A stretch of DNA of 64,000 bases from Cycas panzhihuaensis. Its lineage: Eukaryota; Cycadophyta. Below are positions 10,015-20,553 of this stretch, piece by piece. Positions within the stretch are counted from its first letter, which is position 1, and each line of letters starts with the position of its first letter. The DNA is taken from positions 102,865,741 through 102,929,740 of the forward strand of contig CM041465.1 in the NCBI GenBank assembly GCA_023213395.1. The letters are read 5' to 3'. The position numbers were made by a program, and so were the translations under genes. The notes below the pieces were generated by a model. The model had not been told where the DNA came from, searched no databases, and saw only the letters and a list, made by a program, of their open reading frames with translations.

Positions 10015-10668
10015 TATCAACAGTTTATGGTGTTTGTGAAGTATGTGTAACAGATAAGCAACACATGGATCCTTTCCCTCAACAAATCTCGTTTCGAACA
10101 AAATCACCACTCGAACTTGTGCATTCAGACATCTGTGGTCCCTTCCAAGTACTATCATATTCTGAAAGCAAATATTTGGTTACCTTCATCAATGATTTTT
10201 CTAGAAAGTATTGGGTCTATATGCTTAAAACTAGAATCAAGCATTTGATATATTTGTTGAATTCAAAACATTGGTTGAAAATCAATCCAACTCTAAAATT
10301 AAAATCTTTACATCTGACAATGCCAAGGAATATCTGAGTAATGAATTCACTTCATTTTACAAAAAAGCATGGAATAAGATTTCAACATTTCGTTGCCTAT
10401 ATTCCCCAACAAAACGATGTTGCTAAACGTAAGAACCATACCCTAGTTGAAATGACTAGATGCATGTTATATGCAAAAAGTCTCGACTTAAAATTATGAG
10501 CTGAAGTAATAGCTTGCTCCAATTACTTATTAAACAAATTACCAAGTAAATCTTTACAGAATGTTACACTAGAACAAAAGTGATCCGATCATAAATTGCT
10601 TATAAAACACCTTAAAATCTTTGAAAGCATTGCTTGGGGATATGTTCCAAAGAAAAAAGGTAAGAAAC
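10015..10668 (+). pseudogene. pol: A integrase core, truncated left and interrupted by B
   Basis: The frame reads GVCEVCVTDKQHMDPF, the C-x-x-C half of the zinc domain, then ELVHSDICGPFQVL with the first catalytic Asp and FINDFSRKYWVYML. After a frameshift the second block appears as SDNAKEYLSNEF and the third as QQNDVAKRKNHTLVEM; the catalytic Glu is Lys. It runs on to VPKKKGKK, where B interrupts. The frame resumes at 28878 as DPKSSKFIFVGYSEESK. The zinc-domain His pair and everything upstream are missing. Confidence 0.8.
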
Positions 10669-10890
10669 TGTTGGAATATTAATGCACATTTGTTTTGTTC
10701 CACATGCAAGTGGGTCCCACTCTCTCTATATTGACATGTATTATAAATACACAACATAATGTATCATATTGTATCATGTTGTAATGATGTTTTGTTAATA
10801 TAATTTGAGGTACCTTAAGGGTACCGTTCGATCCTAGAGGTCTTTCTGTTCTGTTTGCCAATATCTTATTGCAGGTTCTATTTCTCAACA
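10669..10890 (+). repeat. 5' LTR of element B
   Basis: 222 bp, TGTTGGAATATTAATGC to TATTTCTCAACA. A TATA box candidate TATAAATA lies at 10742-10749. The start resembles the 3' LTR start of P (46308). Confidence 0.9.
10742..10749 (+). promoter_or_regulatory. TATA box candidate in B 5' LTR
   Basis: TATAAATA about 75 bp into the LTR, conserved in the right copy at 28724-28731. The position suits a U3 promoter that would start transcription within the LTR. Confidence 0.5.
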
Positions 10891-10906
10891 TGGTATCAGA
10901 GCAAGG
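10891..10906 (+). other. Primer-binding site of element B
   Basis: TGGTATCAGAGCAAGG directly after the LTR's terminal CA. Confidence 0.9.
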
Positions 10907-11665
10907 TTAAGCGAGGTGAAGCCTGATTGAACGAGGTTGATGAAACCCTAATTCCTACTTGTGGAGAGATGCCGTGTATCTAGTTGCAAACCTTATGTTG
11001 AAGTCAATCAATTGTGGAATGCTGTAAAGCTATAAGTTTATAATACAACATTAATCCATCGATATTTTCAAGGTATTATCGCCCATGCCCCTATGTGTAT
11101 AATATGAATGCTGTGTGTTAACCATTATCATCCTGTATGTTCTTTGTTTAACTGCAGTATATCTATCCGTCGTTTTATACTCCTGTATGCAGTGATTATT
11201 TTGTCACCCATTAACATTTAGCATTTGATTAATTAATGTCAGCCTCTTATCTTTGACTTGGGTGCTGAATATATGCTTATCTAAGCCATAGTTGATACAT
11301 TAAATCCTACATCTATTCATCTACGTGATTGCACTCGGCTGTCTATATGTTGATCATGTATCCATGGTTGAGTCACTCATCTAAGAATTTGATTGTGCAT
11401 AGATATATGCGGAATATCCTACATGCTTTTGCCCTTATCTGACCTGCATTGATGAGTTCATCCAGCTGTAACATTTCATTCCTTACGTAATCATATTCGT
11501 CACCTGTTTGATATATTTGGATTTCCGTCTTTCTAAGATTTGAGCCAAGTTTATATTTGTTTGACGATTGTCGTTTTGCAACTCTGCATACTAGTATCTG
11601 TCGTTTGATTATTTACTCGATTATATCAATTTAGCTGCGTTTCAATATCGTCAGTTGTTAAATTT
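10907..11665 (+). other. B leader, left part
   Basis: Non-coding sequence after the primer site, cut by the minus-strand element J at 11666. No frame of length or composition that suggests a protein. Confidence 0.6.
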
Positions 11666-12026
11666 TATTTGGGAACATGAAATCATACACAAATGTTCCC
11701 ATACGCAGGATCTTTAACCATACACAGCAAGCAACAAATAGAAAACACAAAAAGCAGTTACAAGACATGTGAATTTATGTGGGAAACCCTTTCGGGAAAA
11801 AATCCACCACAAAGAGGATCCTTGATGGATCACTTGATTATTGCACAATGAATACTTGGATGATGAATATACAAGGCCTCAAGGCATTTATACTCTCCAA
11901 GAGGTGTCACTCGATTAGGGTTGTGACCCTCCGCATAAGTCACACCTATTGGCTTCGCACCCTTTCACTTAATTAAACCACATTAACATTAACTAAGTGG
12001 CTTAATAATTAACTGCCACGTTAACA
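11666..12026 (-). repeat. 3' LTR of element J
   Basis: 361 bp ending CCACGTTAACA on the plus strand, followed by CCCCCCCTTAATGTG (polypurine tract in sense). The left end has TA in place of TG, judged from the copy at 17623. It holds GTGGGAAACCCTTTCGGG, shared with the LTRs of G. Confidence 0.8.
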
Positions 12027-12092
12027 CCCCCCCTTAATGTGAATGTGGGGAACTTGCAACGTCCAGTAGTTGAGTTATCATGAAGGCTGGGA

Positions 12093-12947
12093 CTATCCTG
12101 CAGCTTCTTTATCCTTGTCGATATTTCCCCCCTTAAGGATAACATTGGTGAGTCCTAATCCGGTACGCATCTTCCTGAATTGATCTTCAGTGAGTGGCTT
12201 GGTGAATATGTCCACAAGCTGGAATTCACTTGGACAATAGTCGACTTACAGCTTCCCTGACTCGATCTGTTCACGAATGTAATGGTGTTGAATCTCGATG
12301 TGCTTCGTACGCACATGAAACTCTGGATTCTTCGATAGAAGAATGGTACTTTGATTATCAACAAAGAGAATCGGATGTCCATTGGAAACGCCAAGAAACT
12401 ACAAGAGACCTTGCAACAATACTGCGTCTTTCGCACCAACACTGAGTCATTGATATTCTGCTTCTATAGAAGATAGCGCCACTGCCTGCTGCTTCTTCGA
12501 TTGCCACAAAACAAATCCATTGCCAATACTAAACAGGTATCCAACAGTGGACTTCCGATCGTCAGAATCTCCTCCCCAATCAGCATCCGTGTAGCCATGC
12601 AACCTAATCTTCTTGCCCCTGCAGTATTCAAAACCAAAATTGATTGTCCCCTTCAGATATTTTAGAGTCCGCTTTGCTGCCATCAAATGAGGCTCCTAAG
12701 GATTCTGCATGTAGCGAGAAACCAATCCAACAGCGTAGGCGATATCTGGCCTGGTATGAGTCAAATAGATGAGACTCCCTACCAACTAGCGATACTTAGT
12801 GCCATCTACAAAAGGTTGGGCCATGTCCTTCTGCAATCTTGCGCCTTTTACACATGGTGTTGCAACAGGTTTACAGTGTTGCATTCCAAATCTCTCTAGT
12901 AAGTTCTTCACATACTACGATTGCAATAACACGATCCTATCTTCCAT
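12093..12947 (-). pseudogene. pol: J RNase H domain
   Basis: On the minus strand, MMAAKRTLKYLKGTINFGFE opens the domain, followed by HGYTDADWGGDSDDRKS, with the catalytic Asp, and SSIEAEYQ. After a stop or shift the frame continues through a decayed VDNQSTILLSKN and EIQHHYIREQIESGKL to a C-terminus reading NIDKDKEAAG at the stop 12093-12095. The upstream connection (12687-12947) contains stops. Same endings occur in G and in the inverted fragment at 17836-18190. Confidence 0.75.
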
Positions 12948-13749
12948 CTACCTGATCTGAATGCCCAAGCAATAGTGAAATTCCCCGAGATCCGTCATGT
13001 CAAAAGAAGCTCCTAAATTGGATTTGACTTTGGTTATAGCCTTGCCACGATTACCGCCGATAATTAGATCATCCACATACACCACGCAAGCAACTACGGA
13101 AGTCCCTCTTCTCTTCGCATACAGGTTCGAGTCGAGTTCTAAAATTTCAAAACCTTCAGTTTTCAACTTGGTATCCATCTTCTCATACCAAGCACGAGGT
13201 GCCTGTTTTAGGCCATAGATTGACTTTTTCAGACAGCAAACAAGATGCTCCTGGCCATCCTTAACGAATCCTAGAGGTTGCAACATGTATATCTCCTCCT
13301 TTAGATCCCCATTAAGGAATGCGGACTTAATGTCCATCTGGTGTAACTCCCAATCTAACGCAGCTGCTAAGGAAATGAGTAAGCAGACCGTTGTCATTCT
13401 GGAGACTGGTGCAAATGTCTCCTCGTAGTCAATTCCTTCTTTCTGCTTGAATCCCTGCGCAACAAATCTGGCCTTGTACTTGTCCACCTCTCCATCGAAA
13501 GCGAAACTTTGTCTTATAGACCCACTTGCATCCTACAAGGTTCTTCGACAGAGGGAGTGGGACCAAATCCCACGTATTGTTCTTCATCAGAGAACCATAC
13601 TCTTCCTCTATTGTAGCTCTCCATCGTGGATCTCCTTTCGCTTTAGCAAACGAATCAGGATCACTGGAGTCATTAGTGTCTACCAACAGAGTTTGACTAG
13701 CATGTTGATTTTTTGTTTGTCTATCATCAGTTAGGGTTTGCATCACCAC
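12948..13749 (-). pseudogene. pol: J reverse transcriptase, catalytic motif intact
   Basis: Two overlapping frames cover the copia RT. The N-terminal block (13429-13749) reads EEEYGSLMKNNTWDLVPLPL and GCKWVYKTKF. After a one-base slip, the 179-codon stretch reads ARFVAQGFKQKEGIDYEETF, then MDIKSAFLNGDLKEEIYM, YGLKQAPRAWYEKMD and VVYVDDLIIGG. The Y-V-D-D catalytic site and the upstream Asp in the M-D-I-K block are present. It copies element RNA into cDNA in the particle. The frameshift near 13460 and loss elsewhere make it non-functional. Confidence 0.85.
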
Positions 13750-14720
13750 ACCGGAATCTTCAATAGTTTTCCTTGCCTATAAAGGTATAGAAGGACCTGT
13801 TGCTAGAGGTACTTCTTCTTGTGGTGGCTCCTCACTATTACTCATCCCACTTGGTCCTGCTTCCCCAGGTGCTACAACGACTAGCTCATCGTCCTCTTCG
13901 CTTGAAGAATCTAGGAATGGGAGAAGGGGAGGGTAAAATGGTTCCTCTGATGATCTTTCAGCATGATACGTCGATGACTCATCAAATTTAATATCCCGAC
14001 TAACCACAATCTTTTCCCCCTGCAGATCCTATAGTCTATAAGCTTTGTTCTCCGTGCAATACCCCATGAATATGCACTTTAGACTTTTTCGATCCAACTT
14101 CTTTCAAGTATCATCTGGGATGTGGGCGTACGCGATACACCCAAACGTTCTTAAATGGCTAATGACAGGTTTACGACCGGTCCATTTCTCTTCAGGAGTC
14201 ATGCTGCGAACTGCTTGAGTGGGTACCTGGTTCAAAATATAAATGTAGCCGCCATGCCTTTCCGCCTGCATTTCAAGCGGTGTTTTGAGCATGCACCATA
14301 CACCTCACCATCTCCATCATGGTACAGTTTTTTCTACTCCATTCTATTGTGGGATATACGGGACTGTAAACTCCCGCTTTATACCATTGTTGCGGCAGAA
14401 CTGATTGATCGCATGATTGTCGTACTCCTTGCCATTATCACTTCGTAAAGATTTTATTTTGTAATCACATTCATTTTCAACCACCGCTTTCCAATCACGG
14501 AAGCGATCAAATACGTTTAACTTGTTCTTGAGAAAATAAACCCAAGCTTTCCTAGTGTAATCATCCACAAACACAAGTGTATATCGGGCTCCTGATATTG
14601 AAGGGTTTGGGAGTGGTCCCATAATATCTAAGTGCACAAGCTCCAGCTTCTCCTTGGCTCTCTAGGCATTATCCCAAGCAAAAGGATAGTGGTGATGCTT
14701 GCCATACATACACCCTTCAC
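13750..14720 (-). pseudogene. pol: J integrase core and C-terminal linker
   Basis: The open stretch 14344-14637 reads HLDIMGPLPNPSISGARYTL with the first catalytic Asp and SLRSDNGKEYDNHAINQFC with the second. It ends at a decayed PYIPQ block, so the Glu-bearing N-G-V-A-E block is disrupted. 14104-14292 carries TPEEKWTGRKPVISHLRTFG, the integrase C-terminal region, and 13777-14007 the acidic, proline-rich linker toward RT (EEPPQEEVPLATGPS). Frames are broken by several stops. Confidence 0.8.
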
Positions 14721-14729
14721 ATACACCAT

Positions 14730-15221
14730 CTAAGCAGGACAGGAAACTGACGGCAGTCCTTCCACCATCTTCAACCTCTTCAGTAGTGCAATACTCCTGT
14801 AATTAAGGTGCCCAAGGCGATTGTGCCATAGTTTACTTTCGTCATCCGCGCTGGCAACAAAGACATAGGACTTCTTCTGAGATTGAAATTTGTCAAACAC
14901 CCAGAAGTTGTCCCTGACTTTCCCGGTAGCTATGACAGCAAAGTTCTGTTTTGGTTCCTTTATCAGGCACTTATCATTATAGAGCTCCACTTTCATACCT
15001 TGTTTGCAGATCTCCCGAGCAGACAGAAGGTTCAACTGCATTTTGGGTACATAATATACCCCGGAAAACTTGCCTCCTGCAATGGAAACTTCACCGATAC
15101 CATCTACCGACAACACGCGAGCATCTCCAAGAACGATCTCAGCACCACTTTGATTTGCATTCAACGTATCAAAGTTCCGCCTTTGGTAAGAGATGTGCTT
15201 CTGCGCTCCAAAATCTAGCAC
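14730..15221 (-). pseudogene. pol: J protease and integrase zinc domain
   Basis: 163 open codons on the minus strand. The protease active site reads LDFGAQKH where the sister element G has LDSGAQKH, so the Ser of D-S-G is Phe. The LGDARVLSVDGIGEVSI strand and YYVPKMQLNLLSAREICKQG match the family. The end reads LWHNRLGHLNYRSIALLKRL, the His pair of the integrase zinc domain, then stops at VSCPA before the Cys pair. Confidence 0.8.
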
Positions 15222-16097
15222 CTAATAATCTCTTCGATCTGACTCCGCTGACAAGGTCTGTGCTCGAACGCAATGAGCAGCAACATTCTTTCCTTTATCA
15301 TCCTGGTTACCTTTGTGCTTGTCACGACGCTTGAACCAACAGTTCTTTTCGCAGTGACCATCCTTCTTGCAGTAATTGCACTTTCCATTAAACTTCTTCT
15401 TGTCTTGAGAGCTTTCTCCAAACCTTTGAGTGAACTTCTCCTCCTTAATGGCCTCCTTCCTCTGAGTTTTCATGGCTAGGGCATGACTTGATGAAGATCC
15501 ACCAAGCAATCCATAATGTTTTAGCTTGGCATCCTCTGCTAGAATTAGGTTTTTGAGCCCATCGAAAGTTTCTACCTCCATCACTTCATCTCTACCATAA
15601 ATGGTCTGGAATGTGGCGAACGTAGTTGGCAGCTTCGACATGATTATCGCAAATAAAAGCGCATCATCGATCGAGTTCTGCTTCAATTCTTCTAGCCCGT
15701 TCCTCAAGTCGGTTATTTTATTCAGGTAAGAGCTGATATTGTTCTCATCTTCAACTTTTGAATTGAGTAGTTCCGACATCAGTGCAAGACACCTATTCGT
15801 CTTCTTCTTCTCAAAATTATCACACAACTTTGTCCAAACCTCGGCTGGGTCATCCAGATTGTCAACCAGTGCCCTCTGGTCCGACGCCAGTGAGAGATTC
15901 AGTAATCCAATGGCCATAAACTGCTTTTCTTCAAGTTTGATATGCTCCTTATGGTCAAGTGGAACTAAAACAAGCTTCGCCTTGATGATTCCCCAGAGTT
16001 GGTTCACCATCAATATAAGCTCCATATTGGCCTTCCATTCGCTGAAATTGTTATTGTTAAAGATAACCTTAGGCATGAGCTTCTCCATCTTGAACAA
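15222..16097 (-). CDS. gag: J gag, open over its whole length
   Basis: A 291-codon ORF without internal stops, the longest intact frame in the window. It starts at MFKMEKLMPKVIFNNNNF, the normal copia gag N-terminus, so this ATG is plausible. The UBN2-type core spans roughly residues 20-190 (WTKLCDNFEKKKTNRCLAL, then SSYLNKITDLRNGLEEL). A CCHC knuckle CNYCKKDGHCEKNC lies at residues 240-253, followed by a Lys-rich tail. It ends at a stop near the gag/PR junction; in G the same region reads through into protease, so J and G differ there. Gag forms the cytoplasmic particle and binds element RNA. Confidence 0.85.
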   Translation of the reverse strand: MFKMEKLMPKVIFNNNNFSEWKANMELILMVNQLWGIIKAKLVLVPLDHKEHIKLEEKQFMAIGLLNLSLASDQRALVDNLDDPAEVWTKLCDNFEKKKTNRCLALMSELLNSKVEDENNISSYLNKITDLRNGLEELKQNSIDDALLFAIIMSKLPTTFATFQTIYGRDEVMEVETFDGLKNLILAEDAKLKHYGLLGGSSSSHALAMKTQRKEAIKEEKFTQRFGESSQDKKKFNGKCNYCKKDGHCEKNCWFKRRDKHKGNQDDKGKNVAAHCVRAQTLSAESDRRDY

Positions 16098-17622
16098 CGA
16101 GCCTTAATATGAATCACACAACACCAAACAAACGTATTAAGGACATAAATGCACCCCTGTGTCCTCCTTTAGTCCAAGAGCGATCCCCGGAGGCTTTAAA
16201 ACACTAATCGTACTCACAGATGCAGGTCACTAACTGCTTCTTCCTCCAAATAGACCACAAACGACTTTAAATAGCACCAAAAAAGAACATTAAGGCAAGT
16301 GAAGCAGTGCTCAAGGTACAAGGTCGGCTCCACAAGGTGAAGGTGCACGGTCTCCAAGTCAAAAAATCACAAAAATGCCTCGGTCCACGCTCAAATCGGC
16401 TCAAGGATGCTTCAAATACAATCAAAGAACTTCACAATAGTCAAATATGACTAAGTATCAATGGTCTAACGGCCTTTTATAAAGTTGAATCATAAAGAGA
16501 ATATACCAAAAGGCATATTCTCAAAAGTGGCGACTTTATATGATCAGTCGCACCTCATCACTTAACCCACGTGCTTGAAATTGACACCAAAATCATATAC
16601 ACATAAACTAAGGTTTTAACCTTAGTAATAATTGATCAAAGGACGCCAATGTAAAGGCGCGGCTATCGCTTTGGATATCCACGGGCTGCGCACTAAGAGA
16701 TGAGCCAGAATTCGACTACGCGGGGCTGCTATTCTCCACTAGCCTGCATATGGTAAGTACGGCTAAAAGAACAGCCCAACCACGATCGAAGGTACCCAAA
16801 CAAGCCCGTACCAGGCTTAAGATAGCTTAGATTAGCCACAGCCACCATAAGACGCGCCCAACAGTCATACAAAGAGCCCGGCCAGCTCTAAAAACCGCCC
16901 AGCCAACTTAATAAGCACTCAACAAGATATTATACAGTTGTATAGTGCTTCATTAATGTACACAAGTCTCCAAACTACTCACAAACAGCCCAACAATTGC
17001 TCAACACACAAATGTGGGCTCAATAGGATGTATACAACAGAGATAGGCGGATCACACTCCCAATTAAAGACACTACAACTCAAAAAATCAGCAATTTGAT
17101 ACTATGTTCTGCTATATTCTCAATCCAATCTTGGTATAGAGGGTTGAAAACATCCCAAAAAGGCTCCAATCTCTCCCTTATATAATCAAGATGAATGAAA
17201 TACTAGAAAAGGCTTGCCATTTTTTAGTTTTATAGTATTTTTGGTGAAAAAATGACCAACTTATTGGTGTACATAGATGGTTGTCCTCAAAGTCGCCGAA
17301 TCACCATCAATACGTGTTCTGCTCTTTGAATCACTTCAACAGATCATCAACTGCTTCAGATGGCCCCCAACAAGCCAACTCATTCCACGAAGGTGGTCTT
17401 CACGCCAGATTATTGACTCCAAAAACCCTTATCCTCTGTTGAATAGTGAATTTCACTGCTTCAACAACCATTGATTTTCTATGTCTGCTTCTGCACGATG
17501 CCGGGGTAGATGGACCCTCAAGACTCGTCTTAGGTGAGACGGCATCACCCGGCAACCAACGATCCTACTGCCCCGCTCACCATCAAGCTTCAATTGTGCA
17601 GGACCTTACTGCTCTGATACCA
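16098..17622 (-). other. J leader and primer-binding site
   Basis: Leader of 1.5 kb with no credible coding frame. Parts match the leader of G in reverse orientation: sequence near 17440-17530 corresponds to 46790-46880. The primer site at 17611-17622, GCTCTGATACCA, is the exact reverse complement of TGGTATCAGAGC. Confidence 0.75.
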
Positions 17623-17839
17623 TGTTCGAAAACATGAAATCATACACGAATGTTCCCAACCGCAGAATCGTTTACCATACACAGCAAGCAAACAAATATA
17701 CACATAGAAAACAGATGCACAGTACATAGGAATTTACGTGGGAAACCCTTTCGGGAAAAAACCCACCAGAAAGAGGATCCTTGATGGATCATTTGATTAT
17801 TGCACAATGAATACTTGGATGATGAATATACAAGGACTC
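17623..17839 (-). repeat. 5' LTR of element J, truncated
   Basis: It starts TGTTCGAAAACATGAAATC and follows the left LTR closely as far as GAATATACAAGG (17835). From there it should read CCTCAAGG but switches to ACTCAGTGTTGG, RNase H sequence in sense orientation. Confidence 0.8.
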
Positions 17840-18190
17840 AGTGTTGGTGCGAAAGAAGCAGTATGGTTGCAAGGTCTCTTGGAGTTTCTTGGCGTTTCCA
17901 ATGGACATCTGATTCTCTTTGTTGATAATCAGAGTATCATTCGTCTGTCAAAGAATTCAAAGTTTCATGCACGTACGAAGCAAATCGAGATTCAGCACCA
18001 TTACATTCGTAAACAGATCGAGTCAGGGAAGCTGCAGGTCGACTATTATCCAAGTGAATTACAATTTGCGGACATATTTACCAAGCCACTCACTGAAGAT
18101 CAATTCACGAAGATGCGTACCAGATTAGGACTCACCAATGTTATCCTTGAAGGGGGGTGTATCGACAAGGATAAAGAAGCTGCAGGATAG
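17836..18190 (+). pseudogene. pol: Inverted RNase H fragment of the J/G family, fused to antisense LTR
   Basis: From about 17836 the plus strand reads SVGAKEAVWLQGLLEFLG, VDNQSIIRLSKN, then EIQHHYIRKQIESGKL, ADIFTKPLTEDQF and the family end IDKDKEAAG with its stop. It corresponds to J's own RNase H (about 12093-12440) in opposite orientation. The 150-codon ORF that starts at 17738 is an accident: its first 33 codons are antisense LTR. No LTR follows; similarity ends just after the stop, at TAGTCCCA. Confidence 0.8.
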
Positions 18191-18432
18191 TCCCAATGAG
18201 GTGCTTGTTGGGCAAAACAAAAACTAAGACTCACAATCCTCTTGTTGTTCTTATGTGTCTCTGGGCTAGTGGTTGGTGGTGATGTTTGGCATATCAATCC
18301 CCTCAGTAGAAATCTTTGGTTTTCATAGAATGAACTCGCATTGTTTTGTTGTGATCTGCATGTTGTTTACTGGCTTCTTTATCATATAAGGATCCTACAA
18401 GACATGCGATTGCTAAATCATCCCAACCAACC
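18191..18432. other. Unassigned spacer between RNase H fragment and element K
   Basis: No coding frame. It opens with AATGAGGTGCTTGTTG, nearly repeated at 27032 (AATGAGGTGCTTATTG), and ends with CCAACC, the target duplication of K. Probably leader sequence of B. Confidence 0.4.
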
Positions 18433-18985
18433 TGTGAAAAATGGCCTAATGGCCTTACAATCCCAAGATCTAGAAGCTAGGTTCACTCTAGTTCTAGAAA
18501 GCAAAAAATGCTAGACAAGTATGAAACTATAAGATGAAACATAAGCAAGATAAAGCATGAAAAGAAGGAGCAAGAAAATGATACCAAAGATGAGGAGTTG
18601 GAATTGGTCCAACCTCCAAATGAATAACAGTTTGATTAGCAAATTGGCAACATAACAATACAGCTCCAACTCTATATGAGAACAATGAGGAGAGGTTTCA
18701 TTATATAGAGTGAAAGGAGAGACCTAAGGCATTGGATGTTTGACAAGTATCAAACATCCAAGGTACATGCCTTGCATGTAGGACATGTGTCCTTTTAGGG
18801 CTCTCAAGTGAGCAAAAGTACATGGGGGTCCATTTGACTCTTTAGTGACAATGTTGTGTCACTAGAAAAGAATGTGGGTGTGCACTTTATCACTTAAGTG
18901 ATAAGTCACCCCTAAAGTACAAAAGTATAAATATTACCTGACAAATAAAGTACATAGTCTTAACATGTAAACATAAGGTTTAACA
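18433..18985 (-). repeat. 3' LTR of element K
   Basis: TGTGAAAAATGGCC to AAGGTTTAACA on the plus strand, followed by CCCCCCCTTATTG, the polypurine tract in sense orientation. It aligns end to end with 25624-26177. Confidence 0.9.
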
Positions 18986-18995
18986 CCCCCCCTTA

Positions 18996-19724
18996 TTGTT
19001 TACAATTTTAAGTCGGACCCCTAGACCATCTCTAAATTTTACAAATTTTTCTCTACCAAGTGGCTTAGTAAAGATATCTCATTGTCCGTTGTTACATTGG
19101 TCGATATTGAAGGTTGATCTCACTGCTTTGCACATGCTCTCTAATGAAGTGATGATGAACCTCAATATGTTTGGTCCTTGCATGAAAGACAGGATTCTTG
19201 GCTAGCTTGAGCACACTTTGATTGTCGCAATAAATCCTGGTGGGATGATCCTGCTCAAGTCCAAGTTCCCCAAGAATCCGTCGTAGCCAGATAGCTTCAC
19301 AAGTTGCACTAACTGCAACTTTGTACTCTGCTTCGGTGGAGGACAAGGAAACATTGGGTTGCTTCTTACAACTCCACGAAACAACTGATGAACCAAGGGA
19401 AAAACAGTATCCCGAGGTTGATCTCCTGTTATCCCGGTAACCTGCACAATCAGAATCTGAGAACCCTTCTAGAGTGAAGTTCTCATCATGTGCATACTCA
19501 AGGCCATGCTGCAATGTGCCTTTGATGTATTTGAGTATGCGTTTAGCTGCATTCCAATGTTTCTTATTGGGTTGAGACATGTATCGTGAACAAATCCCAA
19601 CTGCAAACGAGACATCTGGTCGAGTGTTGGTGAGATAAATGAGGCTACCAATCAACTGTCGATAAAGAGTGGGATCTGCAGGTTCAGCTTCCTCATTGAG
19701 AGTAAGCTTTGTTCCATTCTCCAT
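18996..19724 (-). pseudogene. pol: K RNase H
   Basis: A 210-codon open stretch on the minus strand begins in the RT connection (YRQLIGSLIYLTNTRPDVSF, RYMSQPNKKHWNAAKRIL) and continues with GFSDSDCAGYRDNRRSTSGY, SSTEAEYKVAVSATCEAIWL, YCDNQSVLKLAKN and EVHHHFIREHV. It stops at LQYRPM. Past the stop, a frame reads DIFTKPLGREKF and GLGVRLKIVNNKGG, the usual C-terminus, which merges into the purine tract. The Trp of the D-S-D-W block is Cys. Confidence 0.85.
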
Positions 19725-19762
19725 GAGTTAGGCGCTTGCTTACAGTCGTGCATCTTGAACCG

Positions 19763-20553
19763 CTACAAAATGTCCCAAGAATATTTCGCTTGGGAGATGA
19801 AGATATAGCCTGGCTGTTGCCATATCTCAAAGCCTAAGAAATAGTGGAGAAGTCCAAGATCTATCATCTCAAAACTCCTCTTCAAATCATCCTGAAGAAT
19901 CTGTATCATCTTAGTGTCATTGCCAGTGATCACTAAGTCATCTACATATAAGACAATGAAAACAGCATGGTCTTTTCCATCTTTGATGTACAAGTTAGGA
20001 TCTAAAGTAGATCGATGAAACCCATGTCTCAAGAAGTAATCATCGATCTTTGAGTACCATGCTCTTGGAGCTTGTTTCAAGCCATATAATGTCTTTTTTA
20101 GGCGACAAACTAAATGCTCCTTACCTTGTACCTTGTAACCGGGAGGTTGCTCCAAGTATACCTCCTCCTGAAGATCGCCATTAAGAAAAGCGCTCTTCAC
20201 GTCCATCTGAAAGACTGGCCATTTGCATTGAGCTACTAAAAAAAAGATGAGTCTGATGGTATTCATGTTAGCCACCGGTGCAAAAGTCTCCTCGTAGTCT
20301 ATGCCTTCCTTTTGTTTGAATCATTTTGCCACAAGGCAAGCCTTCTGGCGCTTAAGTGTACCATTAGATGGAATTTGGTCTTGTAAACCCATTTGCTACT
20401 GATTGCATGTTTGTGTTTAGCCAATTCGACCAAATCCCAAGCACCATTCTTTTCAATAGAATGGACTTCTTCATCCATGGAAGCCTTCCAATTTTCATTT
20501 TTAGAAGCCCCCTCAAAGGCAGAAGGCTCATCAACATATAGCACTTCAGCCAT
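19763..20553 (-). pseudogene. pol: K reverse transcriptase, Y-V-D-D intact
   Basis: The N-terminal part (20299-20553) reads KASMDEEVHSIEKNGAWDLV and SKWVYKTKFH. A frameshift and a stop follow near 20320, where other copies read VAKGFKQKEGIDY. The 170-codon stretch from 20275 reads ANMNTIRLIFFLVAQ, MDVKSAFLNGDLQEEVYLEQ, YGLKQAPRAWYSKIDDYF and VLYVDDLVITGND, then HYFLGFEI. Catalytic aspartates are present. A stop after SWDIL separates it from RNase H. Confidence 0.85.

Larger units (their letters stand above)
11666..17839 (-). mobile_element. Element J: near-complete minus-strand Ty1/copia, 5' LTR truncated
   Basis: Order on the minus strand: truncated LTR (17839-17623), primer site, 1.5-kb leader, gag, PR, IN, RT, RNase H, purine tract, LTR (12026-11666). 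It belongs to the same family as G: gag, protease and RNase H of the two align block by block. The right LTR ends abruptly at about 17836, where it meets a sense-strand RNase H fragment of the same family. Confidence 0.85.

Noticed and set aside
11661-11665. Target-site duplication for J
   Set aside because: J's right LTR is truncated by a rearrangement, so there is no true outer right edge to compare with.
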